17,617 nucleotides of DNA from NCBI GenBank assembly GCA_003453455.1, contig DMLG01000041.1, forward strand, positions 1-17,617, read 5' to 3'. The notes beneath the pieces were generated by a model that saw only the letters and a program-made list of their open reading frames with translations, was not told the origin of the DNA and did not search any database. Below, one piece after another: positions 1-7,686 of the stretch. The DNA is from Clostridiales bacterium (GTDB lineage: Bacteria > Bacillota > Clostridia > UBA1381). Numbering within the stretch: the stretch's first letter is position 1; each line of letters begins with the position of its first letter. Position numbers and translations under genes: made by a program.

Positions 1-1082
1 GTAAAAGCCTCGGTAGAATCAGTTTCCTCAACCCTTAAACTTATATTTGAGTCAAGCTCACGGAACAGCCTGTCACGCAAATGTCTTGATGTTACAAACT
101 TCCCGTCTTTACCTGCAAAGGGGGAATCGTTTACGCTAAATGTCATAGAAAGCACGGGGTCATCTATTTTGACAAAGGGGAGCGGCTCGGGTGCATTTAC
201 ATCGCACAAAGTATCCCCAATATTTATATCCGTTATTCCTGAAATTGCGATTACATCGCCTGCGCCAAGTTCGTCTGCAACCTCTTTTGAAAGTCCCGAA
301 AATGTGTAGAGCTTGACAGCTTTTCCGCTTTGCCTTTTTCCATCCGGCTTGCATGCAACAAGCGGCATACCCGTTTTTATTCTGCCTCTTTGTATTTTAC
401 CCACGGCTATACGCCCTGTGTACTCGTCATAATCAATGTTTGAAACAAGCATCTGAAAAGCACCGTCGTCCTCGCACTCAGGGCAAGGAATCTCATTAAC
501 AATGAGTTCAAAAAGCTCTTTTAAATCCTCCCCCTGCTTTTCAGGCGAATATTCAGCTGTCGCCCAGCCATCTCTTCCCGAGGCAAAAATTACGGGTGTA
601 TCAATCTGTTCCTCACTCGCTCCAAGCTCTATAAAAAGGTCTAAAACCTCATCTACAACCTCATACGGTCTTGCATTTGGACGGTCAACTTTGTTTACAA
701 CTATTATAGGACGCAAATCAAGCGCCAGCGCCTTGGAAAGCACAAATCTTGTCTGCGGCATACAGCCTTCAAACGCATCTACCAAAAGCAGAACTCCGTC
801 CGCCATTTCAAGTCCGCGTTCCACCTCACCTCCAAAATCTGCGTGTCCGGGAGTATCTATTATATTTATCTTTACATCCTTATAGTGAAGTGCCGTATTT
901 TTTGCAAGTATTGTTATTCCCCGTTCTCTTTCAAGGTCGTTTGAGTCCATAACCCTCTCTTTTACCTGCTCATTTTCACGAAAAATCCCGCATTGCCTCA
1001 GCATAGCGTCCACCAAAGTCGTTTTGCCATGGTCAACATGTGCGATTATTGCTATATTTCTTATGTTTTCGCGGTTTGTCAT
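1..1082 (-). CDS. typA: Translational GTPase TypA/BipA, C-terminal part cut off by the window edge
   Basis: TypA/BipA is a ribosome-binding GTPase related to elongation factor G, linked to ribosome assembly and to growth under stress and cold. The frame is open from an ATG at 1082 to the left edge, giving 360 codons of a family usually a little over 600 residues long. The GTPase motifs are in order: G1 AHVDHGKT (residues 14-21), G2 RGIT (54-57), G3 DTPGH (76-80), G4 NKVD (130-133) and a G5-like SGRDGWA (168-174). Domain II follows (FQMLVSNIDYDEYTGRIAVG, 209-228), and the start of domain III is visible (MTFSVNDSPFAGKDGKFVTS, 313-332). AGGGGG lies 7 bases before the start. A terminator separates the gene from its upstream neighbour, so it is probably transcribed from its own promoter. 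Family assignment is very secure. The missing part is the rest of domain III and the TypA-specific C-terminal domain. Confidence 0.97.
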   Translation of the reverse strand, partial: MTNRENIRNIAIIAHVDHGKTTLVDAMLRQCGIFRENEQVKERVMDSNDLERERGITILAKNTALHYKDVKINIIDTPGHADFGGEVERGLEMADGVLLLVDAFEGCMPQTRFVLSKALALDLRPIIVVNKVDRPNARPYEVVDEVLDLFIELGASEEQIDTPVIFASGRDGWATAEYSPEKQGEDLKELFELIVNEIPCPECEDDGAFQMLVSNIDYDEYTGRIAVGKIQRGRIKTGMPLVACKPDGKRQSGKAVKLYTFSGLSKEVADELGAGDVIAISGITDINIGDTLCDVNAPEPLPFVKIDDPVLSMTFSVNDSPFAGKDGKFVTSRHLRDRLFRELDSNISLRVEETDSTEAF

Positions 1083-1121
1083 CCGTATTCCCCCTATAAA
1101 ACCCATTTATCCTTTTATACT

Positions 1122-1151
1122 ATCATATTTTTTTTAGTTTTACAATAGCAA
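1122..1151 (-). promoter_or_regulatory. Candidate sigma-A-type promoter for typA
   Basis: Reading the minus strand, TTGCTA (1151-1146) and TATGAT (1127-1122) are separated by 18 bases that end in a run of eight A. The first matches 4 of 6 bases of the -35 consensus and the second matches 5 of 6 of the -10 consensus. The position, between the upstream terminator and the typA start about 40 bases away, is right for a promoter. This is pattern matching only. Confidence 0.5.
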
Positions 1152-1159
1152 TATTACCG

Positions 1160-1186
1160 AAAAACAGCGGTAGATGCCGCTGTTTT
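1160..1186 (-). terminator. Intrinsic terminator after the SLH-M15 peptidase gene
   Basis: On the minus strand AAAACAGCGG (1186-1177) and CCGCTGTTTT (1170-1161) form a perfect 10-base-pair stem around a 6-base loop (CATCTA). Five T residues overlap the 3' arm and continue to 1160. The hairpin starts 44 bases after the stop codon of the peptidase gene and lies upstream of typA, which fits a Rho-independent terminator. Confidence 0.78.
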
Positions 1187-1230
1187 GTGGAATTTTTATA
1201 TAAGCTGCAAAACTATCAGCGCCTTTACCG

Positions 1231-2664
1231 TCAATTTCCTAAATATGTAAAGTGCATATAGTCATGCAGTCTTGACCATGCATTTCCGCCCCATGCCCAG
1301 CCATATTTTGCAAAAATCCGCACAACCGAACCGTTAGCCGGGATTGAATACGGGTTTTCAAACGGTCGCCAGAAACTCCCTGTAATAGCCTGTCCCGTAT
1401 CTGCGTAGCAGTAATAATTCTCATCATAATTTATATCTATACATGTCCCGTAGCTATGCTCCGAAACCTTGCCCATAGCGCTGTTACGCCAACTGTAACC
1501 GCCCACATTTTTTATTGGAAACCTCTCGGCATCTTCAAAAATCTCGGTAAAAATCTGTACTACATCCTCTGCAAGATTTGCGTTTACCTTTATCGTCGTC
1601 TTTGACGCACTTTTTGTGCCGTCATTATTCAAGTGCCAAACAGGGATTTGGACTTCCGCCATATTTGCGTCCGCCTCATCTTTGGTTTTAAAAGGCTCGC
1701 CCGATGGGAATACTTTTTTATATTTTTGTTCCTTTGTGCTTAAAATTTCAAATTTCTTTTCTTCCTCGTTATACTGCACCTCAACCGCCTCGGAATATAT
1801 CGCCTTGGATGAGTCCAAAATAGAGGCAACCGTTATGGTATATTTTTTGCCTGTATCAAAATTTCCCGTTGTTATGCCTGCACTTGCGGCAACCGATGCG
1901 CTTATGTCGATACAGTTATAATCTTCGTCCTTTACTATGACTATGTACTCTTTTGCAGACGGATGCTTGTCCCATTTCACCGACAAATCTCCCGACACAT
2001 TATCGCCGTCCTGCATATTTACAATCTGCGGTTTTTCATATTTTTCCGCGTCAGGCTGAAATATTTCTTCGCTGCGGCTTACAATCGCAACCGCCTGCTC
2101 TCTTGTTGCGTTTGCGTGCGGATTTAGTTCCGTTTCGGAAACCCCGCTCATAAGCCCGTATTTTACCGCCTTCGCAAAATCAAGCGACGCCCAACTGTCC
2201 ACCGCAGAAAAATCCGCATATGAATATGCTTTTTCGGATTTTATGTCAGATATTTTCAAATCCTTCCCTGCGATTTCAAGCGTATTGACAAGGATTTTTG
2301 CCATTTCCTGTCTTGTGATTGGGTCATACGGACAAAACTCTGTATTACTTTTGCCGCTCACTATTCCCAAAGAATATGCCTTTACTATAAAATCATCATT
2401 GCAGTCGGTAAACGGACAATCGAACATTTTCACATTGCCCTTATACATTGTGTCATACATATTTACCGCAAGACTGCAAAATTCACCGCGCGTAACATTA
2501 TCTTTAAGATTTCCCACAGCGACACTAAGAGGTATCAGCCCTTTTTCGGCAGCTTTTCCATAATCCTCTCTTGCCCAATCGGAAGTTTCTGCGCCAAACG
2601 CAAGCTGTGGGATTGCAATAAAAACCGCTGCAATCATAATCAGAAGCCTTTTCAATTCTTTCAC
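1231..2664 (-). CDS. Secreted SLH-domain protein with C-terminal M15-type D,D-carboxypeptidase/endopeptidase domain
   Basis: This is a predicted cell-wall peptidase held at the surface. The 477-residue product opens with a signal peptide (MKELKRLLIMIAAVFIAIPQ, cleavage probably after LAFGA). Three SLH repeats follow, roughly residues 28-72, 85-130 and 150-198, carrying VTRGE, ITRQE and ATREQ versions of the conserved motif. SLH domains normally bind pyruvylated secondary cell-wall polymers. A fibronectin-III-like stretch spans about 210-297. The C-terminal domain (about 330-477) has the M15 zinc site: HSYGTCID supplies H403 and D410, and DYMHF supplies D468 (likely catalytic acid) and H471. 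WAWGG (456-460) is also typical. M15 enzymes cleave D-Ala-D-Ala or L-Ala-D-Glu bonds in peptidoglycan; which bond cannot be told here. Translation begins at GTG, with AGGA five bases upstream. It lies beside another SLH gene. Function class is secure, exact specificity is not. Confidence 0.9.
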   Translation of the reverse strand: MKELKRLLIMIAAVFIAIPQLAFGAETSDWAREDYGKAAEKGLIPLSVAVGNLKDNVTRGEFCSLAVNMYDTMYKGNVKMFDCPFTDCNDDFIVKAYSLGIVSGKSNTEFCPYDPITRQEMAKILVNTLEIAGKDLKISDIKSEKAYSYADFSAVDSWASLDFAKAVKYGLMSGVSETELNPHANATREQAVAIVSRSEEIFQPDAEKYEKPQIVNMQDGDNVSGDLSVKWDKHPSAKEYIVIVKDEDYNCIDISASVAASAGITTGNFDTGKKYTITVASILDSSKAIYSEAVEVQYNEEEKKFEILSTKEQKYKKVFPSGEPFKTKDEADANMAEVQIPVWHLNNDGTKSASKTTIKVNANLAEDVVQIFTEIFEDAERFPIKNVGGYSWRNSAMGKVSEHSYGTCIDINYDENYYCYADTGQAITGSFWRPFENPYSIPANGSVVRIFAKYGWAWGGNAWSRLHDYMHFTYLGN

Positions 2665-2688
2665 CCTTTTCCTTGAACTTATAAATTC

Positions 2689-2717
2689 AGTTTAGCATAC
2701 CAAAAAATAAACTTCAA
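2689..2717 (-). promoter_or_regulatory. Candidate promoter for the SLH-M15 peptidase gene
   Basis: On the minus strand TTGAAG (2717-2712) and TAAACT (2694-2689) are 17 bases apart, each matching 4 of 6 consensus bases. An overlapping TGGTATGCT (2702-2694) could instead act as an extended -10. The site lies in the 136-base gap (2665-2800) between a terminator and the GTG start, which otherwise holds only AT-rich DNA. This is a weak match and an inference from position. Confidence 0.4.
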
Positions 2718-2770
2718 GAGATTTTTTGTAAAAAAACTGCGAAATGTGCAGGAAATTATCTCTTTATAAG

Positions 2771-2802
2771 GAAAACCCTGCTTTTATTGTCAAAGCAGGG
2801 TT
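2771..2802 (-). terminator. Terminator hairpin overlapping the stop codon of the SLH-GLUG gene
   Basis: On the minus strand AACCCTGCTTT (2802-2792) pairs with AAAGCAGGGTT (2784-2774), an 11-base-pair stem with a 7-base loop. It is followed by TTTT (2775-2772) and then CC. The 5' arm begins inside the TAA stop codon (2803-2801). The T tract is short, so termination may be incomplete and some transcripts could continue into the peptidase gene. Confidence 0.7.
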
Positions 2803-5782
2803 ATTTATATACAGGATTTTGCAAAATTCCCATATCGGGCATATTAGAAAGAATTGGAAGCATATACTCTGTTTGAGACGCCTCCCACGAGCTATCCTCC
2901 CAGCCAAGAATGCCGCCCTCCGACAGAGGTTTTATATAAAATTCCGCATTGAAAAGCTCGGAAACAGGCTTTGATTCCCCGTTTCTCTCTCCGCCTGAGA
3001 AAGAACGGGAATTTACCAATGTCCTTGAACAGCTGTAATTATCGCTCACATCACAGTCTTCAAATTCTGCAACGATTGCTCCCGCCGCATTTTTTCCAAG
3101 GATTACGGGGCTTAATGTAACATTCTGCATTATGAACGAACCCCGCGCTTTTGCGCATATTCCGCCGGATATGGCATTTTCGCCCGATGCGCGTATTTCA
3201 CCAGTATAGTAAGTATTCTGAATATTTGAGCCTTGTGCTTCTCCGCAAATTCCGCCTGACACAGAGGTTTTACCGTCTGACGCCAATTTTTGCTGTGAAA
3301 AACAGTCGTAAACCACTGCATCGTTTAAAACTGCACATATTCCGCCAACATATATTTCTTCGCCATTTATCCGGCATGTACCGGTTGATGCACATTTATA
3401 AATCTGACTTCCCTCCGACAAGGCGCATATTCCGCCAAAATATGATTTTAAATCGTTTAATGTGGCATCCGCATGCGAAAAACATTCCGAAATATACCCT
3501 TCGTTATCGGTTCCGCATATTCCGCCTGACACAGAGTTTTCGCCAGCAATCTGCATTTTCCCCGAAAACTTGCTTCTGCTTATAATACCATTATTTACTG
3601 CACATATTCCGCCTGTTTTTACATTTCCCTCACATACAAAATCTATATCTGCAATACAGTCTTCAATGCGTCCGTTATTTTCTCCTGCAATTCCTGCGGT
3701 TTGCCTAACTCTTTGCGACTGTATTTCACCCGAAACTGAGCAGTTTTCAATATATCCGTAATTGCAGGCGGCTATTACTGCCCCTCCGAGATTTGATGCT
3801 TTTACACCGCTTATATTTAGATTTTTTACAGTCCCTCCCGTTATATTTGAAAATAATCCGATTTCCCCTTTTAAAACAAGGTCATATATTGTGTATCCGT
3901 TTCCGTCAAGCGTTCCCGAAAACCCATCCTTAACATCTATCGTTTTCCACGGAGTTTTTAACACAATATCCTTTGCAAGAAGATAATGTCCCTCCGGATT
4001 TTTCCTGATTGAGATAAGTTCATCAGCAGTAGAAATTTGCTTCGGAAAATATGGCGTTTTTCCGCTTTCCATTATGGGTTCTGCTGCGTTTTTGGGACAA
4101 ATAAGCAAAAATCCCCTTTCTGCCTGTTTCCAGTTTCGCATATCCCAGCCAGCCTCTATATAAAACTCAGGATTTTCAAAGCTTTCCCAAGGCACTTCAA
4201 GTCCGTTTCGCGAATCAGCATTTGCATCCGTCCTTGCCGCATTGGATACCATTTCCGAAAGGCTGAAATTATTCCTCATTTCTCCGTCGTTTCGGTTAGT
4301 TGAAATCTTGCCCCCATTATATGTCATAGTATTATAGACAGCAATATTCGCCGCCGCACAATTTGATATACTGCCGCCATTATTTTGTCCTGATATTCCG
4401 CCCGCGTACATATCCGAAGTAACCGTCTCTGCACAGGAAAGACATTCGGTTATATTCCCGCTATTCTGTCCTGATATTCCGCCTGCAAAGCTGCCTGCCC
4501 GTACTGTATATGCACAGGAAAGACAACCCTTTATTTCCCCACGGTTTATTCCACAGATACCGCCGCAATTATTGCCGCTAACTTCCGCTGTTCCTATGGC
4601 GCAGCAACCTTCTATAATGCCGCCGTCGTTTACTCCTGCTATAATCCCGGCTGCACTTTTTGCCTTAATGCTTGCGTCAACCGTTAGATTTTTGACCATA
4701 CCTCCTTTTATTTCTGCAAAAAGACCGGCATTCTGCTCATTTTCATTTACAGAAATACCCGTTATCCTATAACCATCTCCGTCCAAGCTGCCGCTGAAAT
4801 TACAAATAGGCGTCCATTTGCCAGAAATATTCACATCCGTTCCGAGCATATATGCCTTATCGGGAAAATTTGAAATTTGTGAAAGTTGCAGCTCCGTATA
4901 AATCACATACGGCCTGTCGTGCGTTCCGTGTCCTCTTGTAAATGACAGAGGCGCAACATTTTGTATTTCCTTTATTTGGGTGCGTCCGCTCTCTTTTGAA
5001 ACCGCCTTTACATACAAATCATATGTGCTGTTAATATCAGCACTTATATATATGCTTTCCTCTTTTCCCTTTAATTGATTTTTAGAGACTTCTTCCCAAT
5101 TATATCCCTTGTGTCCTTTTTTCTGTATAGCGTAATAAATCTCGCAATCTTCCGCCGTTTTTATATCTACTGATAACTTACCAAACACCTGCCATTCGGA
5201 AAGCTTAGGGTAATTACTCTCAAAACACAGATTTTGCACATTCTCCTTACGGTATCTGTAAAGAATTGAAATTATTTCTTCTCTTGTTATACCGTTTTTT
5301 GGGGCAGGAAGATGTTTCCATTCAGCAAAAATCCCATTTTCAAAGGCATATCCGAAATAATCTACGGCATAATCCGAAATGCCGCTATAACTGCCCTTAT
5401 GAGACGCCGCATTATAATACCTGCCGAGAATTGCAATCGCGTCTTCCGTTTTAATTCGCTCATACGGTCTTGCCGTCCCGTCGGAAAATCCCAAAAAAAT
5501 ACCGCTGAAATTCGCTGCGGCAACACAAGACGCAAACCAATCATTTTCACTTATATCGGAAAAAACATTTTCACCGCCCGAAAGTCCCAAAAAACGCACC
5601 AAAAATGTCAAAAATTCCGCCCTTGTGGCTTCTTCTTCTAAATGTAAATTTCCTTTTTCGTCACCAAATATAATGCCCTCTTTCTGTGCGGCAAGAATGC
5701 AATCGGGCATACTTTCAGCTTCTTTTGCCAAGACAGATACAGTTTGTATAAATATGAGCAAAAATATCAGAAATTTCTTCAT
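2801..5782 (-). CDS. Large secreted SLH-domain protein with two GLUG-repeat modules
   Basis: This 993-residue surface protein is of unknown function. A signal peptide (residues 1-19, ending VLA) precedes three SLH repeats (about 26-68, 75-122, 134-178). The second has lost the TRAE-type motif (RIKTEDA). An Ig- or fibronectin-like linker spans about 195-275. Two related modules follow. Module A (about 292-565) and module B (about 583-980) each open with an FSGxLDGxGYxI segment and GLFxxIxGGxVKNL. They then run through GLUG repeats (GGICGxNxGxIxxC) and close with a xFYI...W...LPIL-like segment. Module A has four clear repeats at a 27-28 residue spacing; module B has about nine at about 30. GLUG repeats are predicted to form beta-helix-like structures and occur in surface adhesins. 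No catalytic residues are recognisable, so a binding or structural role is an inference. GGGAG lies 6 bases before the ATG. It is the last gene of a vanZ-cls operon, 19 bases after cls. Confidence 0.88.
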   Translation of the reverse strand: MKKFLIFLLIFIQTVSVLAKEAESMPDCILAAQKEGIIFGDEKGNLHLEEEATRAEFLTFLVRFLGLSGGENVFSDISENDWFASCVAAANFSGIFLGFSDGTARPYERIKTEDAIAILGRYYNAASHKGSYSGISDYAVDYFGYAFENGIFAEWKHLPAPKNGITREEIISILYRYRKENVQNLCFESNYPKLSEWQVFGKLSVDIKTAEDCEIYYAIQKKGHKGYNWEEVSKNQLKGKEESIYISADINSTYDLYVKAVSKESGRTQIKEIQNVAPLSFTRGHGTHDRPYVIYTELQLSQISNFPDKAYMLGTDVNISGKWTPICNFSGSLDGDGYRITGISVNENEQNAGLFAEIKGGMVKNLTVDASIKAKSAAGIIAGVNDGGIIEGCCAIGTAEVSGNNCGGICGINRGEIKGCLSCAYTVRAGSFAGGISGQNSGNITECLSCAETVTSDMYAGGISGQNNGGSISNCAAANIAVYNTMTYNGGKISTNRNDGEMRNNFSLSEMVSNAARTDANADSRNGLEVPWESFENPEFYIEAGWDMRNWKQAERGFLLICPKNAAEPIMESGKTPYFPKQISTADELISIRKNPEGHYLLAKDIVLKTPWKTIDVKDGFSGTLDGNGYTIYDLVLKGEIGLFSNITGGTVKNLNISGVKASNLGGAVIAACNYGYIENCSVSGEIQSQRVRQTAGIAGENNGRIEDCIADIDFVCEGNVKTGGICAVNNGIISRSKFSGKMQIAGENSVSGGICGTDNEGYISECFSHADATLNDLKSYFGGICALSEGSQIYKCASTGTCRINGEEIYVGGICAVLNDAVVYDCFSQQKLASDGKTSVSGGICGEAQGSNIQNTYYTGEIRASGENAISGGICAKARGSFIMQNVTLSPVILGKNAAGAIVAEFEDCDVSDNYSCSRTLVNSRSFSGGERNGESKPVSELFNAEFYIKPLSEGGILGWEDSSWEASQTEYMLPILSNMPDMGILQNPVYK
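3153..3613 (-). repeat. Six DNA repeats at 90/87-base spacing encoding GLUG units
   Basis: On the plus strand a core of the form (g/c)cgcatattccgcc, with up to two base changes, begins at 3153, 3243, 3333, 3423, 3513 and 3600. Four intervals are exactly 90 bases and the last is 87. Each copy encodes GGIC(A/G) on the minus strand. Copies at 3243 and 3513 share 23 of 24 bases (running on to tgacacagag) although they are three units apart. This is coding tandem repetition inside the SLH-GLUG gene. Confidence 0.85.
4386..4525 (-). repeat. 81-base tandem repeat inside GLUG module A
   Basis: The plus-strand sequence tgtcctgatattccgcc occurs at 4386 and again at 4467 with all 17 bases identical. 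The sequence gcacaggaaagaca occurs at 4431 and 4512 with all 14 identical. Both pairs are 81 bases (27 codons) apart, matching the repeated GGISGQN at residues 434 and 461. The identity at silent positions suggests a fairly recent duplication or gene conversion. Confidence 0.85.
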
Positions 5783-5801
5783 ATTCCGCTCCCGTTCCTT
5801 T

Positions 5802-7220
5802 CTACATAATAGGCGAAAACAGCCTGAAAAAACCCTCTTGAACTATCTTTAAGATACCGCGTTTTGCATATTTTTCCGCAGTAAGGATTTCACACTTTTT
5901 CATATCCTCTTCAAAAATTTTGCGGCTTTTTTGTGCAGTTTTTTCGTCATACATAAAGGCATTTATCTCAAAAAGCAGTTTAAAACTCCTGATATCGGCA
6001 TTGGTCGAGCCGATTGTCAGCATTTTATCATCTGCTGTTACTGTTTTTGCATGGATAAAGCCCGGGTAAAGATATACCTTAATCCCGATTTCCAAAAGCT
6101 CTCCTATATATGACATCGTTGTATGATAAACATATTTTTTATCAGGTATTCCGGGAATCATTATCCGTACATCTACGCCTGATTTTTTTGCCAATTCGAG
6201 CGCAGTCAAAAACGCCTGGTCCGGAACAAAATACGGGGTTTGGATATAGATGTACTTTTTTGCACTATTTATCATCTTAATCATACCGCACTTTATTTCC
6301 TCGTTCCTGCTATCAGGACCTGACGCCACTATCTGCATGGGCAGTTTTTCCTTCATATCAAAGCTGCCTGCAAGATTTTTAACTGAAATTCGTTCACCCG
6401 TCGAAAACTCCCAGTCCATCGCAAAACACCTTGCGGCGTATTCCGCCGCTTCGCCGTGGATACGCAGATGCGTATCCCGAAATGGCGGTTTTTTCTTTTT
6501 TGAAATATTCGCATACTCATCGCCTATATTCATTCCGCCAAGATACGCAGTTTCGCCGTCTATAATCACTATTTTCCGGTGATTTCTGTGGTTGACCTTA
6601 TATAGAGATGAAAGACGAACCGAAAAAAACTCCGCAGCCTGTCCGTTTTTAGAATCACTTAGCTTTTTGAAAAACTTTTTCGGCACCATCATCGTCCCGC
6701 CGCCGTCATATAAAAGCCGTACTTTTACGCCTTCATTTGATTTTTTGACAAGTAGATCCATAAGCGCATTACCCGTCATATCATCATTGAAAATGAAATA
6801 TAAAAGCTCCACTCTTTCTTTTGCGCCTTCTATATCACAGAAAAGCCGCCTGTACTTGTCCTTCCCGTCTGTAAAAATTTCAACCTCGTTATTTTCTGTA
6901 TATACGCTATCACAGTTCAAAAAATATTTTATTATATCGCTTTCCGGAATATCACTGTGCTTTTCCGCATATTCCTTTTGCTGCTCCAATATATATTTTT
7001 CGTTCATTTCAAGTTTTTCTTTATATTTCTTTTCGGTAAGCGCGCGCACACCTACTCCGAATATTAAAAACAGCATTCCTCCCACAACAGGAAATGTAAC
7101 AAGGCACATAATCCACGCCATTGATGTTGCCGGATTATCTTTTTGAAAACATACAATAGCGACTATTATTGCAAAATTTACAAGATATACTATCCATATA
7201 AGGTTTCCTATGCCACTCAT
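5802..7220 (-). CDS. cls: Cardiolipin synthase (phospholipase D superfamily)
   Basis: This membrane enzyme joins two phosphatidylglycerol molecules into cardiolipin and glycerol. The 472-residue length is normal for bacterial Cls. Two N-terminal membrane segments are visible (about 6-24 and 33-56), followed by two phospholipase D domains. Each domain has an HKD motif: H214/K216/D221 in NHRKIVIID and H390/K392/D397 in HAKTVTAD. Conserved surroundings such as YLGGMNIGDEY (226-236), IQTPYFVPD (326-334) and IGSTNADIRSF (403-413) complete the family pattern. The ATG at 7220 has AGGTG upstream, and that sequence overlaps the stop codon of the vanZ-like gene. Only 7 bases separate the two genes, so they are probably co-transcribed and perhaps translationally coupled. 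Clostridia often carry more than one cls, so this may be one of several copies. Confidence 0.96.
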   Translation of the reverse strand: MSGIGNLIWIVYLVNFAIIVAIVCFQKDNPATSMAWIMCLVTFPVVGGMLFLIFGVGVRALTEKKYKEKLEMNEKYILEQQKEYAEKHSDIPESDIIKYFLNCDSVYTENNEVEIFTDGKDKYRRLFCDIEGAKERVELLYFIFNDDMTGNALMDLLVKKSNEGVKVRLLYDGGGTMMVPKKFFKKLSDSKNGQAAEFFSVRLSSLYKVNHRNHRKIVIIDGETAYLGGMNIGDEYANISKKKKPPFRDTHLRIHGEAAEYAARCFAMDWEFSTGERISVKNLAGSFDMKEKLPMQIVASGPDSRNEEIKCGMIKMINSAKKYIYIQTPYFVPDQAFLTALELAKKSGVDVRIMIPGIPDKKYVYHTTMSYIGELLEIGIKVYLYPGFIHAKTVTADDKMLTIGSTNADIRSFKLLFEINAFMYDEKTAQKSRKIFEEDMKKCEILTAEKYAKRGILKIVQEGFFRLFSPIM

Positions 7221-7227
7221 TTAGCAC

Positions 7228-7656
7228 CTACCACTTTCCTGTCTTGCGAAAAATTCCGCAAGCTGCCGCACCCACAGCGGTTCCCGAAAAATCTATAAAA
7301 ATATCGCCTATAAGTCCTGCACGCCCGTCTGAGAAGAGCTGTATATATTCATCCGTGCAGGCTGTTAAGAGTCCAAAAAACAGAATGTAAACTATTCTTT
7401 TCCTGTATTTACCCGAAAAACTGCCTGCAATAAGCATTGCCTGAACTAAAAATTCCGCAATATGTGCAGCTTTTCTGACTAATTTCTGCATTGCGTCATA
7501 ATCTACATGCACCCCAAAGTATAAAAGCAGCTTGTCCAAAAATACAACAAATCTTCCGCTTGACTGTGCCGACTCCACGGCAGGCCGCGCCGAATTCCAG
7601 AAAATGAATACCGTCATAAGAAGCGCCAAAATCGCAAATATATGTTTCTTTTTCAT
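7228..7656 (-). CDS. VanZ-like family membrane protein
   Basis: This is a small integral membrane protein of 142 residues. The family signatures are clear: FWNSA (19-23) after the first membrane helix, RKAAHIAEFL (61-70), and TDEYIQLFSDGRAGLIGDIF (101-120) followed by DFSG. About four hydrophobic segments are visible (5-23, 67-80, 87-100, 115-134). VanZ in Enterococcus confers low-level teicoplanin resistance, but most VanZ-like proteins in Clostridia are not tied to vancomycin clusters, and no vanHAX genes are here. Its exact role is unknown. It heads a probable operon with cardiolipin synthase and an SLH protein, so an envelope role is plausible. AGGA lies 11 bases before the ATG, a little further than usual. 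No convincing promoter fits the 31 bases between its start and the upstream terminator T-run. Confidence 0.9.
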   Translation of the reverse strand: MKKKHIFAILALLMTVFIFWNSARPAVESAQSSGRFVVFLDKLLLYFGVHVDYDAMQKLVRKAAHIAEFLVQAMLIAGSFSGKYRKRIVYILFFGLLTACTDEYIQLFSDGRAGLIGDIFIDFSGTAVGAAACGIFRKTGKW

Positions 7657-7686
7657 ACGCTTACAGTTCCTTTTTAATCAAAGTTT

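Noticed and set aside
1083..1230. A riboswitch or small RNA in the gap before typA
   Set aside because: The only stable structure seen is the simple 10-base-pair terminator; the rest is AT-rich with a promoter-like pair.
2665..2800. A small gene in the gap between the two SLH genes
   Set aside because: No frame of useful length with a ribosome binding site is present; the gap holds a terminator and a candidate promoter.
3153..3613. Regular short repeats that could be read as a CRISPR array
   Set aside because: The repeats lie in frame inside one long coding sequence, encode a known GLUG pattern, and the intervening sequence is also related between units. There are no cas genes.
6592..7146. 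A 184-codon open frame on the plus strand opposite cardiolipin synthase
   Set aside because: It is antisense to a well-conserved gene with complete HKD motifs, has low-complexity Ser/Phe-rich composition typical of antisense reading, and resembles no family I know. The same applies to plus-strand frames at 9850-10356, 13065-13559, 15406-15888 and 17031-17531.
7228..7656. Part of a vancomycin or teicoplanin resistance cluster
   Set aside because: The VanZ-like family is broad and no vanH, vanA-type ligase, vanX or vanRS genes are nearby.
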